Source: Paraburkholderia eburnea (lineage in GTDB: Bacteria > Pseudomonadota > Gammaproteobacteria > Burkholderiales > Burkholderiaceae). Taken from it: a stretch of 64,000 bases of DNA. The stretch is taken from positions 1 to 64,000 of the forward strand of contig NZ_PQGA01000002.1 of NCBI RefSeq assembly GCF_002917095.1, read 5' to 3'. The notes beneath the pieces were generated by a model that saw nothing but the letters and a program-made list of their open reading frames with translations, made no database searches and was not told where the DNA came from. How positions within the stretch are numbered: position 1 is the stretch's first letter; the number at the start of each line of letters is the position of its first letter. The translations under genes and the position numbers were made by a program. This document shows positions 53,533 to 61,266 of this stretch, in pieces.

Positions 53533-53817
53533 TCAGGCCGCGAGGCGGCGCAGATCGGAGAGCCTGACGTGACGCGCCGCTTCTTCCAGGTCGTAGTCGG
53601 TCTGCAGCGTCATCCAGAACTGCGGCGTCGTGCCGAAGACGAAGGCGAGGCGCAACGCAGTATCGGCGCTAACGCTGCGCTCGCCGTGGACGATTTCGTT
53701 GATGCGGCGAGGCGGGACGTTCATGGCGCGCGCCAGCGCGTTCTGGCTCATGTCCATCGGTGTGAGGAATTCCTCCTGGAGAACGACTCCCGGGTGGACG
53801 TTCGCGAGTTTTTTCAT
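53533..53817 (-). CDS. higA: HigA-family antitoxin
   Basis: The 94-residue XRE-type protein of the HigA group has NVHPGVVLQEEFLTPMDMSQ at the start. The helix-turn-helix is NALARAMNVPPRRINEIVHG, followed by RSVSADTALRLAFVFGTTPQ and FWMTLQTDYDLE. HigA binds and neutralises HigB and represses the promoter. It lies 10 bp after the toxin gene, giving the toxin-first order characteristic of higBA. A 34-bp perfect palindrome covers the promoter region. Confidence 0.93.
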   Translation of the reverse strand: MKKLANVHPGVVLQEEFLTPMDMSQNALARAMNVPPRRINEIVHGERSVSADTALRLAFVFGTTPQFWMTLQTDYDLEEAARHVRLSDLRRLAA

Positions 53818-53827
53818 AGTCAGCGCC

Positions 53828-54094
53828 TCAGTGGTAGTCGACGATCTCGACGTCATAGGCGTTCCCCTTGTGCCAACGAAAGCAGACGCGCCATCGGTCG
53901 TGACCGGTACGGTCGCCTTCCAGTTGTTCGAGCCGATTCGCCGGAGGAATACGCAAATCCGACAGCGTGTGCGCTGCATTGAGCATACGCAGTTTGCGGC
54001 GCGCAATCTGCTGCATTTCAGCAGGCAGGTGCCGCGAGCGTTCGCCTGTCCAGACGAGCGCGGTTTCCCGGTCTTCGAAGTTTTGGATCGCCAT
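53828..54094 (-). CDS. higB: HigB/RelE-type mRNA interferase toxin
   Basis: The 88-residue RelE-superfamily toxin has the HigB pattern. It opens MAIQNFEDRETALVW, has GERSRHLPAEMQQIARRKLR, the core LRIPPANRLEQLEGDR and the C-terminal WRVCFRWHKGNAYDVEIVDY. The basic and aromatic residues of the ribosome-dependent RNase site are kept, so it looks functional. The ATG at 54094 is 9 bp from the promoter palindrome, leaving almost no leader and no clear ribosome site. ATG 54112 would place the start inside the palindrome. Confidence 0.92.
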   Translation of the reverse strand: MAIQNFEDRETALVWTGERSRHLPAEMQQIARRKLRMLNAAHTLSDLRIPPANRLEQLEGDRTGHDRWRVCFRWHKGNAYDVEIVDYH

Positions 54095-54102
54095 GCCAAA
54101 GC

Positions 54103-54136
54103 ATAACGCCACGCGTCATATGACGCGTGGCGTTAT
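54103..54136. promoter_or_regulatory. Perfect 34-bp palindrome, higBA operator
   Basis: The arm ATAACGCCACGCGTCAT (54103-54119) is followed directly by its exact reverse complement (54120-54136) with no spacer. It lies 8 bp upstream of the higB start. HigA antitoxins repress through promoter palindromes, so this is the expected operator, unusually long and perfect. Confidence 0.8.
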
Positions 54137-54184
54137 AGTCGGCCAAAGTCTGCCTTGAGTCAAGCAAACCACAAAAGCCGCACC

Positions 54185-55564
54185 TCACCCCCGCACTGCG
54201 ATTTCCTTCTTCCAGCCTTCGATGATTTTCGCCGCGAGCGCGCTGTAGTCGCCGTCGAAGTGGTGGCTGCCGTTCGTCTTGACGAGATCGATGCCGGTGT
54301 TGGCCAGCGCCGGGCAAAGCGTGTCCTTTTCATCCGTGCCATAAACGCACTGGACGATCGACGGCGGCACCCTGGCGAGTTCCGGCTGCACCTTGAGCGC
54401 CTTGTCGCTCGCCGGCATGCCGAGCCAGCCCACCACGCGGATCTGGAAGTCCGCATCGGGCGCAAAGCCCAGCAGCGACATGTACGAAACTTTCGCGCGC
54501 AGCGCGTCGGGCAGGCGGTTATAGGCGAACGGCATCACGTCGGCGCCGAACGAGTAGCCCACCAGCGCGATGTGCTTCGCGTGCCAGCGCGACGCATAGG
54601 TGTTGATCACGCGTGCGAGGTCGTGGCTCGTCTGCGCGGGCGACTTCTCGCTCCAGAAGTAGCGCAGCGCGTCCCAGCCGATTACCGAAATGCCCTGCTT
54701 TTGCAGGGCTTCCGCGATCGTCTTGTCGAGGTCGCGCCAGCCGCCGTCGCCGGAGATCACCACCGCGAGCATGTCGGTCGGCTGCGCGGCGGGCAGCTCG
54801 ACGAGCGGCAGGTCGGAGACGTCTTCCTCGTTTTCCGAGGCCAGATGCAGATGCGGCGCGGTGAGCGCGGCGAGCTTGTCCGCGTCGCTCAGGTTCGCGG
54901 CGAACGCGCGCGGCGCGGCGCCTGCCGTCGATCCTACCGGCGCTTTGGTTGCGCCCGCAACCGTCGTCATGCCTTGCTCGAGAAAGCCCGGCAGTCCCTT
55001 GCCGCGCGAGAGCGTGGGGTCGGCGGGGCAGGGCGCGAAGCGCGCGTCGAGTTTCGCGGCGGGGTCCAGCGATACCGCGCCCGCCATCGTGTTGGCCGGC
55101 GCCTGCGAGAGCATGCGCTGCGCGATCAACGCGCCTTCGCCGCTGCCGACTGCGATCGGCGCGAAATACTGGCTCGACGCTTCCTGCCGTTCGAGTTGAT
55201 GGCTGAGCGCTTCGGCGTCGCTATAGAGCTTGTGGCAGGTCTCGGTCTTGAGCGCCGTGAGGTTCGTCGCGTAACGCTCGCGGTCCACGCCCACGACCAG
55301 CGCGCCGTGATGCGCGAGCGCGTCGGCACGGATCTGGTCGTCGGCATCCCAGTGCTCTCCTGCGGAGAACAGCACGGTGAAACCGCGCATGGCGCCGATG
55401 GGGCGCGTCACGGCGACGTCGCCGTAACGGCCGCCGGACACATGTGTGACGGCGCTATGCACCGGCGCTTCGGTTGCATGAGCCGACATGGCGCCGAGCG
55501 AAAGCCATACTGCGCCCGCCGCCGCAACAGCCGTGCGCGGCAGCGAGAAAATGCGATGAATCAT
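54185..55564 (-). CDS. acvB: AcvB/VirJ-family periplasmic lysyl-phosphatidylglycerol hydrolase
   Basis: The 459-residue exported protein has a signal peptide (TAVAAAGAVWLSLGAMSAHA). The C-terminal half is an alpha/beta hydrolase of the VirJ type: VVISGDGGWRDLDKTIAEAL near 266, the nucleophile elbow GYSFGAD (Ser about 338) and SHHFDGD carrying the likely histidine near 435. In Agrobacterium, AcvB removes lysine from lysyl-phosphatidylglycerol, and its gene sits beside lpiA, as here. The gene overlaps mprF by 4 bp (ATGA), so translation is coupled. Confidence 0.9.
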   Translation of the reverse strand: MIHRIFSLPRTAVAAAGAVWLSLGAMSAHATEAPVHSAVTHVSGGRYGDVAVTRPIGAMRGFTVLFSAGEHWDADDQIRADALAHHGALVVGVDRERYATNLTALKTETCHKLYSDAEALSHQLERQEASSQYFAPIAVGSGEGALIAQRMLSQAPANTMAGAVSLDPAAKLDARFAPCPADPTLSRGKGLPGFLEQGMTTVAGATKAPVGSTAGAAPRAFAANLSDADKLAALTAPHLHLASENEEDVSDLPLVELPAAQPTDMLAVVISGDGGWRDLDKTIAEALQKQGISVIGWDALRYFWSEKSPAQTSHDLARVINTYASRWHAKHIALVGYSFGADVMPFAYNRLPDALRAKVSYMSLLGFAPDADFQIRVVGWLGMPASDKALKVQPELARVPPSIVQCVYGTDEKDTLCPALANTGIDLVKTNGSHHFDGDYSALAAKIIEGWKKEIAVRG

Positions 55565-58173
55565 GAACGCCAGCCTCCTGCCAGCAACGAAAGATCAGCG
55601 AGGGTGATGAACACGCTCATCGAGCCCGAGGCGGCCAGATAACGCGGTTCCCAGCGCGGCGCGAACTTGTTCTTGAAGCCGCGCAGCCCCCGGAAGTTGT
55701 AGAACTTGCCGCCGAAACGCCAGATCAGCCCGGCCAGACGGTGCCACGACGACGCGAGCGGCGTCGGCCCCATGCCGGACAGCGGCGCCATGCCGAGCGA
55801 GAGTGACTGATACCCGGCGGCTTTGAGATGCAGCGCGAGCTGCGTGAACAGATACTCCATCGCGTAGGGCGACGCGCCCGGCAGATGTCGCATGACGCCC
55901 ACCGTCGCGTCGGTGTTCAGATCGGTCGTCATGAAGGTGACGAAGGCGAGCGGCGCGCCGTTCTGGCGCACCAGCAGCACGTTCTGCGCAGCGAGGTAAT
56001 CGTCCTCGAAAGCGGCCACCGAAAAGCTCTTCTCGCGCGCTTCGCGGTCTTCGAGCCACGCGTCCGAAATCGCGCGCAGTACCGGCAGGCTGTCGGCCAT
56101 CTGCGCCGGCTCGATGTTCTCGAACGAGAAGCCGTCGCGTTCGCCGCGCTTGAGCGCATAGCGCAGATGCGCGCGCTGCGGGCCCTTCAGATCGAATTCC
56201 TGCAGCATCACGCGCGCTTCCTCGCCGAGCTTCATCAGCGTGAGGCCCGCGTCGAGATAGAGCGGCAGGGCGTCGGCGCGCACCTGGTAGAACGCGGCGC
56301 GGCCGCCGTGCGTGTGCGCGAGCGAGACGAACTCGCGGATCAGCGCGGGCCATTCGTCGCGCGGGCCGACCGGATCGTGCAGCGCGGCCCACGTGCGGCC
56401 GCGTTTGGCGTACATCAGGAAGGCGTTGCGCGACTGCGAGAACAGGAAGCTCTTGTCGCCCATCAGCGCGAGGCCCGCGTCGCTGCGCTCCTGCGCGCGC
56501 ACGATGCGCGCGGCTTCGGCCAGATCTTCGCTCGGCGGCATCACGAAGCGGCCCGCCGCCGGGCGCAGCAGCTGCCACGACGCCAGTGCCGCGGCGAACA
56601 CGCCCGCGCCGAGCGTCGCGCGCAGCGCACGCGGCGCGCGTCCGTCGAAGGCAAACTGCCACCACAGATGCTGCGAGTATTCGACATCGCGAAACGCGAA
56701 CAGCAGCACCCACACGGCCAGCGCGATCACGCAGCCGACCGAGGCGAGCCACGCGGGCGTGAAGCGTTCCGCGAACAGCGACGAATGGCGATTGAAGCGC
56801 CCGCGCGTGGCGATGAGCAGCGCGATCAGCACGCACAGCACGCCCGCTTCGACGAAGGCCAGGCCTTTGGTGAGCGAGAGCGCGAGATTGGCGACGGCGA
56901 GTATGAGCGCGAGCCACCAGGCAGCGTCGAGGCGGCGCAGCAGGCCGCGCGCGACGAACAGCAACAGCACGCCGAACAGGCTGCCGAGCAGTTGCGAGCT
57001 TTCCAGCACCCAGAGCGGCAGGAAGGTCTGCAAAAGCGCGATGCGCTTGGCGAACGCAGGCGTCGCGCCCGAAATCACGAGCATGCTGCCCGTCACGAAG
57101 GTGACGATGGCGAGGAACAGCGGCGCGAGTTGCGAGACGCCGTCGGCGCCGCGCCGGGCGAACGTGGTGTTGAGCGGATTCTTGAGCGCACGGCCTTCGA
57201 ACGCGGCGAGCAGCGCGGCCGACAACGCGAGCGGCGCGCCGAAGTAGATCGCGCGATAGGCCAGCAGCGCGGCGAACACTTTCGAGCCGGGCACGCTTGC
57301 GCCGAGCGCGAATACCATCGCTGCCTCGAACACGCCGATGCCGCCGGGCGTATGGCCGATCAGGCCGAGCAGCATGGCGGCGGTGTAGACGGTCAGGAAA
57401 TCGGCGAAATTCAGGTTGGCGTGCGGCATCACCGACCAGAGCGCGAGGCCCGCGCCCACCACGTCGAGCGCGGCGAGCAGCAACTGCGCGACGAGGTCGC
57501 GGCGCGCAGGCACCGTGAAGCTCAGCCAGGCGCGCTTGAAGGGCGCGATCTCGCGCGCGCGGGCGGGGCAGGCGGCGATCATCGCGGCGCCGAGCGCGAG
57601 CACACTGCCGCCGATCCAGCGCAGGGCGTCGGGCGTGAGGTGCAGCAGGCCCGAAAGCGTGTCGGCGGAAGCGACCATGCCGATCGCGGTCATCAGCGCA
57701 AGCGCGATGGCGAGCGTGACGCTCGTGAACACCGTCATGCGGCCGATCTGTGCGGGCGTGACGCCAGCGGGGCCGTACACGCGGCAGCGCACGGCGCCGC
57801 CAGTGAGTGCGCCGAAGCCCGTCACGTTGCCGAGCGCCGAGCCGGCGATCGCGCCCACCCACAGCGCGCCACGCGAGACGCGCGCGCCGAGATAGCGCAG
57901 GCCGACGGCGTCGCGCCCGACAAGCGCGACGAAGCTAAGCGCCGTGGCGCCGAGCGCGCCGGTCCATTGTCTTGGGGACAGATGCCAGAGCTGGCGGATG
58001 ACCGAACGATAGTCCACCGACTTCGACAGGTGCTGGAACACGATCAGCAGCAGCGCGCAGATGCCGAGCGCCAGAGCCGGCGCCGCGAAACGCTGCAGGC
58101 GCAGGACGCGGGCACGGCGGCGCAGCGCCACGACGGCGGCGCGCGCGAGGCGCGATGGAGGCGATTGGAGCAT
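55561..58173 (-). CDS. mprF: Lysyl-phosphatidylglycerol synthase and flippase
   Basis: The 870-residue inner-membrane protein has an N-terminal flippase domain with many helices (starts FAAPALALGICALLLIVFQH; GNVTGFGALTGGAVRCRVYG; IGHTPGGIGVFEAAMVFALG). The C-terminal 330 residues form the GNAT-like synthase domain (NAFLMYAKRGRTWAALHDPV, VLRAISDAWLEDREAREKSF, GASPYAMEYLFTQLALHLKA). It transfers lysine from Lys-tRNA to phosphatidylglycerol and moves the lipid outward, lowering surface charge and raising resistance to cationic peptides and acid. ATG 58173 is preferred over an in-frame start at 58236. It is coupled to acvB. Confidence 0.92.
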   Translation of the reverse strand: MLQSPPSRLARAAVVALRRRARVLRLQRFAAPALALGICALLLIVFQHLSKSVDYRSVIRQLWHLSPRQWTGALGATALSFVALVGRDAVGLRYLGARVSRGALWVGAIAGSALGNVTGFGALTGGAVRCRVYGPAGVTPAQIGRMTVFTSVTLAIALALMTAIGMVASADTLSGLLHLTPDALRWIGGSVLALGAAMIAACPARAREIAPFKRAWLSFTVPARRDLVAQLLLAALDVVGAGLALWSVMPHANLNFADFLTVYTAAMLLGLIGHTPGGIGVFEAAMVFALGASVPGSKVFAALLAYRAIYFGAPLALSAALLAAFEGRALKNPLNTTFARRGADGVSQLAPLFLAIVTFVTGSMLVISGATPAFAKRIALLQTFLPLWVLESSQLLGSLFGVLLLFVARGLLRRLDAAWWLALILAVANLALSLTKGLAFVEAGVLCVLIALLIATRGRFNRHSSLFAERFTPAWLASVGCVIALAVWVLLFAFRDVEYSQHLWWQFAFDGRAPRALRATLGAGVFAAALASWQLLRPAAGRFVMPPSEDLAEAARIVRAQERSDAGLALMGDKSFLFSQSRNAFLMYAKRGRTWAALHDPVGPRDEWPALIREFVSLAHTHGGRAAFYQVRADALPLYLDAGLTLMKLGEEARVMLQEFDLKGPQRAHLRYALKRGERDGFSFENIEPAQMADSLPVLRAISDAWLEDREAREKSFSVAAFEDDYLAAQNVLLVRQNGAPLAFVTFMTTDLNTDATVGVMRHLPGASPYAMEYLFTQLALHLKAAGYQSLSLGMAPLSGMGPTPLASSWHRLAGLIWRFGGKFYNFRGLRGFKNKFAPRWEPRYLAASGSMSVFITLADLSLLAGGWRS

Positions 58174-58850
58174 GGGTCGGTCCGGCGATTCCCGGATGCC
58201 GCCCAGGCGCCGTGCTGGCGTCCCCGGGGGCGGCATCGCATGTTTGGACGTTACGTTCCGGGCGGCGGACCAGGCTGGCGGCCCGCTGCATCGAGCGAAA
58301 ACGTAAACGTTTGGTAAATGACTGGTAAAGCAGCAAACGCGCGGGGCGTCCGGATGGTTGACTAAGTGGCTAAAGAAAACGCCCAACGGGTCGAATGAAA
58401 ATTCGCCAGATTGGCGTGTTCGGACGGCATTTTACGCATTGACGTTCGTTGATCGGCGATTTCGGCGCAACTTATCGGAATTTCCTGGTTTGCAAACCCA
58501 ATAGATATTGATCGCGAAAATCGGCGGCTAATAGCAAGGGCGAACAAGGGCGGGAGTCGGCCGCCATGCTACACGCGTCGCAATTAACGTGACGTTTCCA
58601 ACAAAGGGCACCCTGGCTGCGGCGCATTGCTTCGTCGCGCGACTTAATGCATTACGGCAGGCGGCAACCCTTTCTGAATCCGCTGTTACCAAATCGAGAC
58701 ACGCTTTTTAATTCTTTTACTTCGCGTCGCGGTGGAGTTAGTCTGATTCAGTCAATTGATGTGAACTGCACCGGGATCTTGTGGCTTGAGATTCCGCATA
58801 GGGTCTTGCATCGGATCGGGGCGCCGCCTCCGGTCGACAAGGAGAATGAC
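58174..58850. other. 677-bp divergent spacer mprF/porin
   Basis: No gene is seen in this stretch. It is relatively AT-rich from 58310 to 58750. It contains the direct repeat at 58312 on the mprF side and presumably a long untranslated leader for the porin on the other side. I could not fix the porin promoter. Confidence 0.45.
58312..58329. promoter_or_regulatory. Direct-repeat response-regulator-like site upstream of mprF
   Basis: TGGTAAA occurs at 58312-58318 and again at 58323-58329, an exact 11-bp period. GGTAAA-N5-GGTAAA has the geometry of OmpR/PhoB-class binding sites and resembles the PhoP box in spacing. It lies about 140-155 bp from the mprF start. Direct control is inferred. Confidence 0.4.
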
Positions 58851-60014
58851 GTGAAGAGACTCGCGTTGACTTCGCTTTCGCTCGTCGCGCTCGGCGCCGC
58901 CGGCGCGGCGCAGGCCCAGACCAGTGTCACGCTCTACGGCACCATCGACACTTCGATTACCTATGTCAATCATGCCGACGGCAGCAAGAATCTCTGGACG
59001 CTCGGCAACAGCAGCTACGGGAATCTGTCCGGCTCGCGCTGGGGCCTGAAAGGCGCCGAGGATCTGGGCGGCGGCCTCAAGGCAATCTTCCAGTTGGAGA
59101 GCGGCTTCAATCCTTCGACGGGCTCCTCGGCGCAAGGCGGGCGGCTGTTTGGCCGCCAGGCTTACGTCGGCCTGACCGCCGAGCAATACGGCTCGCTCAC
59201 GCTGGGCCGCCAGTACGATCCGCTGATCGATCTCGTGCAGGGCATCACCGAGGATAACTACTTCGGCTCGGTGTTCGCGACCGCTGGCGACGTCGACAAC
59301 TACGACAACAGCTTCCGCGTGAATAACGCGGTCAAATACACCACGCCCGTCTGGAATGGATTGCAGGCCGCCGCCATGTATTCGTTCGGCGGGATCGCGG
59401 GCACGACCGGCTCCGAGCAGTCGTACTCGGCGGCCGTCGCCTACAACAACGGGCCGATCGCGCTCGCGGGCGGCTACTTCTACGCGGCCAACAGCCCGGC
59501 GGGTCTGGGCGTGCGCACGGACGGCTGGAGCAGCACCTCGGACGGCACCTTCGACGGCCCGATCAACACTGGGTATGCGAGCGCTCACTCACTTTCGATC
59601 GCACGCGTGGCGGCGCAGTACTCGCTGAACCTGTTTACCTTCGGGCTGGGTTACAGCAACGCGCAGTACGCTCCGGACGCGGCTTCGGTGTTCCGCGATA
59701 CCGAGAAGTACAACACGGGCCAGGGCTTCATGAATTACCAGTTGAGCCCGGCGCTGCTGCTGGGCCTGGGCTACAGCTACACGCATGCCAATGGCGACAC
59801 CAATGCGACTTACCATCAGGTGTCGATCGGCGCGGACTACAGCCTGTCCAAGCGTACCGATCTCTATATGACGGCGGCCTGGCAGCACGCGAGCGGCGAT
59901 CAGGGCGACGGCTCGGGCGGGTCGATGCCGGCTGAGGCGTCGATTGGCTCTTATGGTTACAACGGGACGTCGTCGCAGACCATGATCAATCTGGGCCTGC
60001 GTCACAAGTTCTGA
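58851..60014 (+). CDS. Outer-membrane porin (Burkholderia type)
   Basis: The 387-residue trimeric porin of the gram-negative porin family has a signal peptide (LALTSLSLVALGAAGAAQAQ, cleavage near residue 22). The mature start is SSVTLYG-like (TSVTLYGTIDTSITYVNH), then GSRWGLKGAEDLGGGLKAIF, RLFGRQAYVGLTAEQYGSLT, and a C-terminal aromatic end NLGLRHKF required for assembly. It starts with GTG after AAGGAGAATGAC. A single-gene unit with a terminator at 60035. Confidence 0.94.
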   Translation: MKRLALTSLSLVALGAAGAAQAQTSVTLYGTIDTSITYVNHADGSKNLWTLGNSSYGNLSGSRWGLKGAEDLGGGLKAIFQLESGFNPSTGSSAQGGRLFGRQAYVGLTAEQYGSLTLGRQYDPLIDLVQGITEDNYFGSVFATAGDVDNYDNSFRVNNAVKYTTPVWNGLQAAAMYSFGGIAGTTGSEQSYSAAVAYNNGPIALAGGYFYAANSPAGLGVRTDGWSSTSDGTFDGPINTGYASAHSLSIARVAAQYSLNLFTFGLGYSNAQYAPDAASVFRDTEKYNTGQGFMNYQLSPALLLGLGYSYTHANGDTNATYHQVSIGADYSLSKRTDLYMTAAWQHASGDQGDGSGGSMPAEASIGSYGYNGTSSQTMINLGLRHKF

Positions 60015-60034
60015 CGACGGCGTGAGAAGTACCG

Positions 60035-60073
60035 ACGCCGGGCGCGCCGATTCGAGGTGCGTCCGGCGTTTTT
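60035..60073 (+). terminator. Porin terminator
   Basis: A stem of ACGCCGGGCGC against GCGTCCGGCGT (with a wobble and loop) is followed by TTTTT at 60069-60073. It lies 20 bp after the porin stop. Confidence 0.8.
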
Positions 60074-60079
60074 CCGTGG

Positions 60080-60532
60080 CTAGCGCACCCGGCGCGGCAT
60101 CAGCGATGAGAGCCGGGCGATGCAGCGCTCGACGAATCGACGCGCACCGGCCAGCGGCGGCCGCCAGGCACTGGTGATCGTGATGCGCGCGGTGTGGAAT
60201 TCGTTATCGAAGGCGAATCCGGCTGACGGATCGCTGCTCATCCAGAGCCGCTCGCCGCGCAGGACGCGCAGCGTGTCGCCGGGGTTCAGCCAGTGATCGT
60301 AGGGCGAGCGGGCGCGCGTGAGCCAGATGCGCGCGCCGTGGACGCGCACGATGCTGTCGGCGGCCACGCGCCAGGTCAGCGTCTGTCCGGCGGGCACGGC
60401 GAAGTGGATCGACTGCGCGGGCAACGCCGCGTCGGGCAGGATGCGGTCGAAAAGATCGCGACGGTCGAAACCATCGAGACTCAAGGCGGCAGGACAGGCG
60501 CCGGCGGCGTCCTGCTGTGAAGCTTGATCCAT
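60080..60532 (-). CDS. DUF2917 domain protein
   Basis: The 150-residue protein has a central DUF2917 region (HFAVPAGQTLTWRVAADSIV, RVHGARIWLTRARSPYDHWL, PGDTLRVLRGERLWMSS), a small beta-rich cupin-like fold, and a basic C-terminus. Function is unknown. I chose ATG 60532 because GGAGAACACG precedes it, while ATG 60544 has a poorer site. It converges with the porin gene, sharing the terminator region. The minus-strand terminator at 60591 lies upstream and separates it from the small-RNA candidate. Confidence 0.85.
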   Translation of the reverse strand: MDQASQQDAAGACPAALSLDGFDRRDLFDRILPDAALPAQSIHFAVPAGQTLTWRVAADSIVRVHGARIWLTRARSPYDHWLNPGDTLRVLRGERLWMSSDPSAGFAFDNEFHTARITITSAWRPPLAGARRFVERCIARLSSLMPRRVR

Positions 60533-60584
60533 CGTGTTCTCCATTTCTAGAGCCGACGGACGGAGCGTTACTTCTGCCACCCAC

Positions 60585-60746
60585 AAATCAAAAAGCCCCG
60601 TCGATTCGGCGGGGCTTGTGGTTTGCGTAACGACAGACTGCCTGGATTGCCTATACGCACACATTCCCCCGTGCCATGCCGTGTTTCGGCATATGCCACG
60701 GGCGATTAGTCGCGGTCGTGTGGGGAAGGGCGGCAAAGGTGTGCAT
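60585..60746 (-). ncRNA. Candidate small RNA with own promoter and terminator
   Basis: A leftward transcript of about 160 nt is predicted in a gene-free stretch. A long interrupted hairpin (60657-60744) includes outer pairs GCACAC/GTGTGC, a TTCCCC/GGGGAA step, and an inner CCCGTG/CACGGG and ATGCCG/CGGCAT stem around TGTTT. It is followed by a single-stranded-looking tail and an intrinsic terminator. A sigma-70-like promoter precedes it. There is no open reading frame with a ribosome site. The family is not recognised. Confidence 0.6.
60591..60616 (-). terminator. Terminator of the candidate small RNA
   Basis: A stem of AAGCCCCGTCG against CGGCGGGGCTT (one wobble) with a 4-nt loop lies between 60593 and 60616. 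Leftward it is followed by TTTTTGATTT. Confidence 0.8.
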
Positions 60747-60752
60747 GAATCG

Positions 60753-60782
60753 AATGTACGGGGACTTTATTTGCGCTGTCAA
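60753..60782 (-). promoter_or_regulatory. Promoter of the candidate small RNA
   Basis: On the minus strand a perfect -35 TTGACA (60782-60777) and a -10 TACATT (60758-60753) are separated by 18 bp. The predicted start is near 60746. Confidence 0.6.
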
Positions 60783-60942
60783 CCGTATTTGCTCCGGCGT
60801 TGGTGGTTTTCAGGCAAGACGCCGAAGAGGGATCGCCACGAACCGGTATGACCCTCTTGCCGTGCCAGCGAGTTTGGTTCAGCATGATTTTTTGCCGCTT
60901 TGCGCCGGGTTGTATCGAAGAGACCACAAAGCGAATCTTTGT

Positions 60943-60960
60943 TTGTGATATATCACATAC
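60943..60960. promoter_or_regulatory. GntR operator, copy 1
   Basis: TTGTGATATATCACATAC contains the perfect 14-bp palindrome TGTGATATATCACA (60944-60957). The identical 18-mer occurs at 62311-62328 before frc. It is probably the site of the FCD-type GntR protein encoded at 61267. An imperfect 23-bp palindrome (60994-61016) lies further downstream, closer to the first gene. Confidence 0.72.
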
Positions 60961-61031
60961 AGAATATTGATTTTTGTCGCGACGCAGCATATGATTCAGT
61001 CATTCGATGACTCAATTATGCGGAGCTTCAA

Positions 61032-61256
61032 ATGGATTTCGTCTCTCTCGCTCTCTTCAGCGCGGCTGTGGTGGGTCTTGGCGCGGCTGCAACGGTTATG
61101 ATCGCCAAATGGCTGCCGCAGTCGGTGATCGATCAGGCGGGCCAGCATGGCCGTTTCGCAGAATTGAGCGAAGCGTCACGCGTTCAGCCGGTTCGTCAGC
61201 AAGTCCGTTCGCACGTCGGCGCAAAGATCGGGCCGCAGGTAGGTCGCATTGGTTAA
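61032..61256 (+). CDS. Small membrane-anchored protein of unknown function
   Basis: The 74-residue protein has one N-terminal hydrophobic helix (FVSLALFSAAVVGLGAAATV), then a short amphipathic basic tail (VQPVRQQVRSHVGAKIGPQV). GCGGAGCTTCAA precedes ATG 61032. It is 10 bp before the GntR gene on the same strand, so both are co-transcribed from a promoter carrying the operator. No domain is recognised. Confidence 0.65.
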   Translation: MDFVSLALFSAAVVGLGAAATVMIAKWLPQSVIDQAGQHGRFAELSEASRVQPVRQQVRSHVGAKIGPQVGRIG

Positions 61257-61266
61257 AGGGCATTGA

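Noticed and set aside
53533..54094. Prophage or genomic island around higBA
   Set aside because: No integrase, transposase, repeat or attachment site is visible. The pair sits between ordinary chromosomal genes.
60617..61020. tRNA gene in the region before the GntR operon
   Set aside because: The stems do not form a cloverleaf and there is no T-loop GTTCGA consensus.
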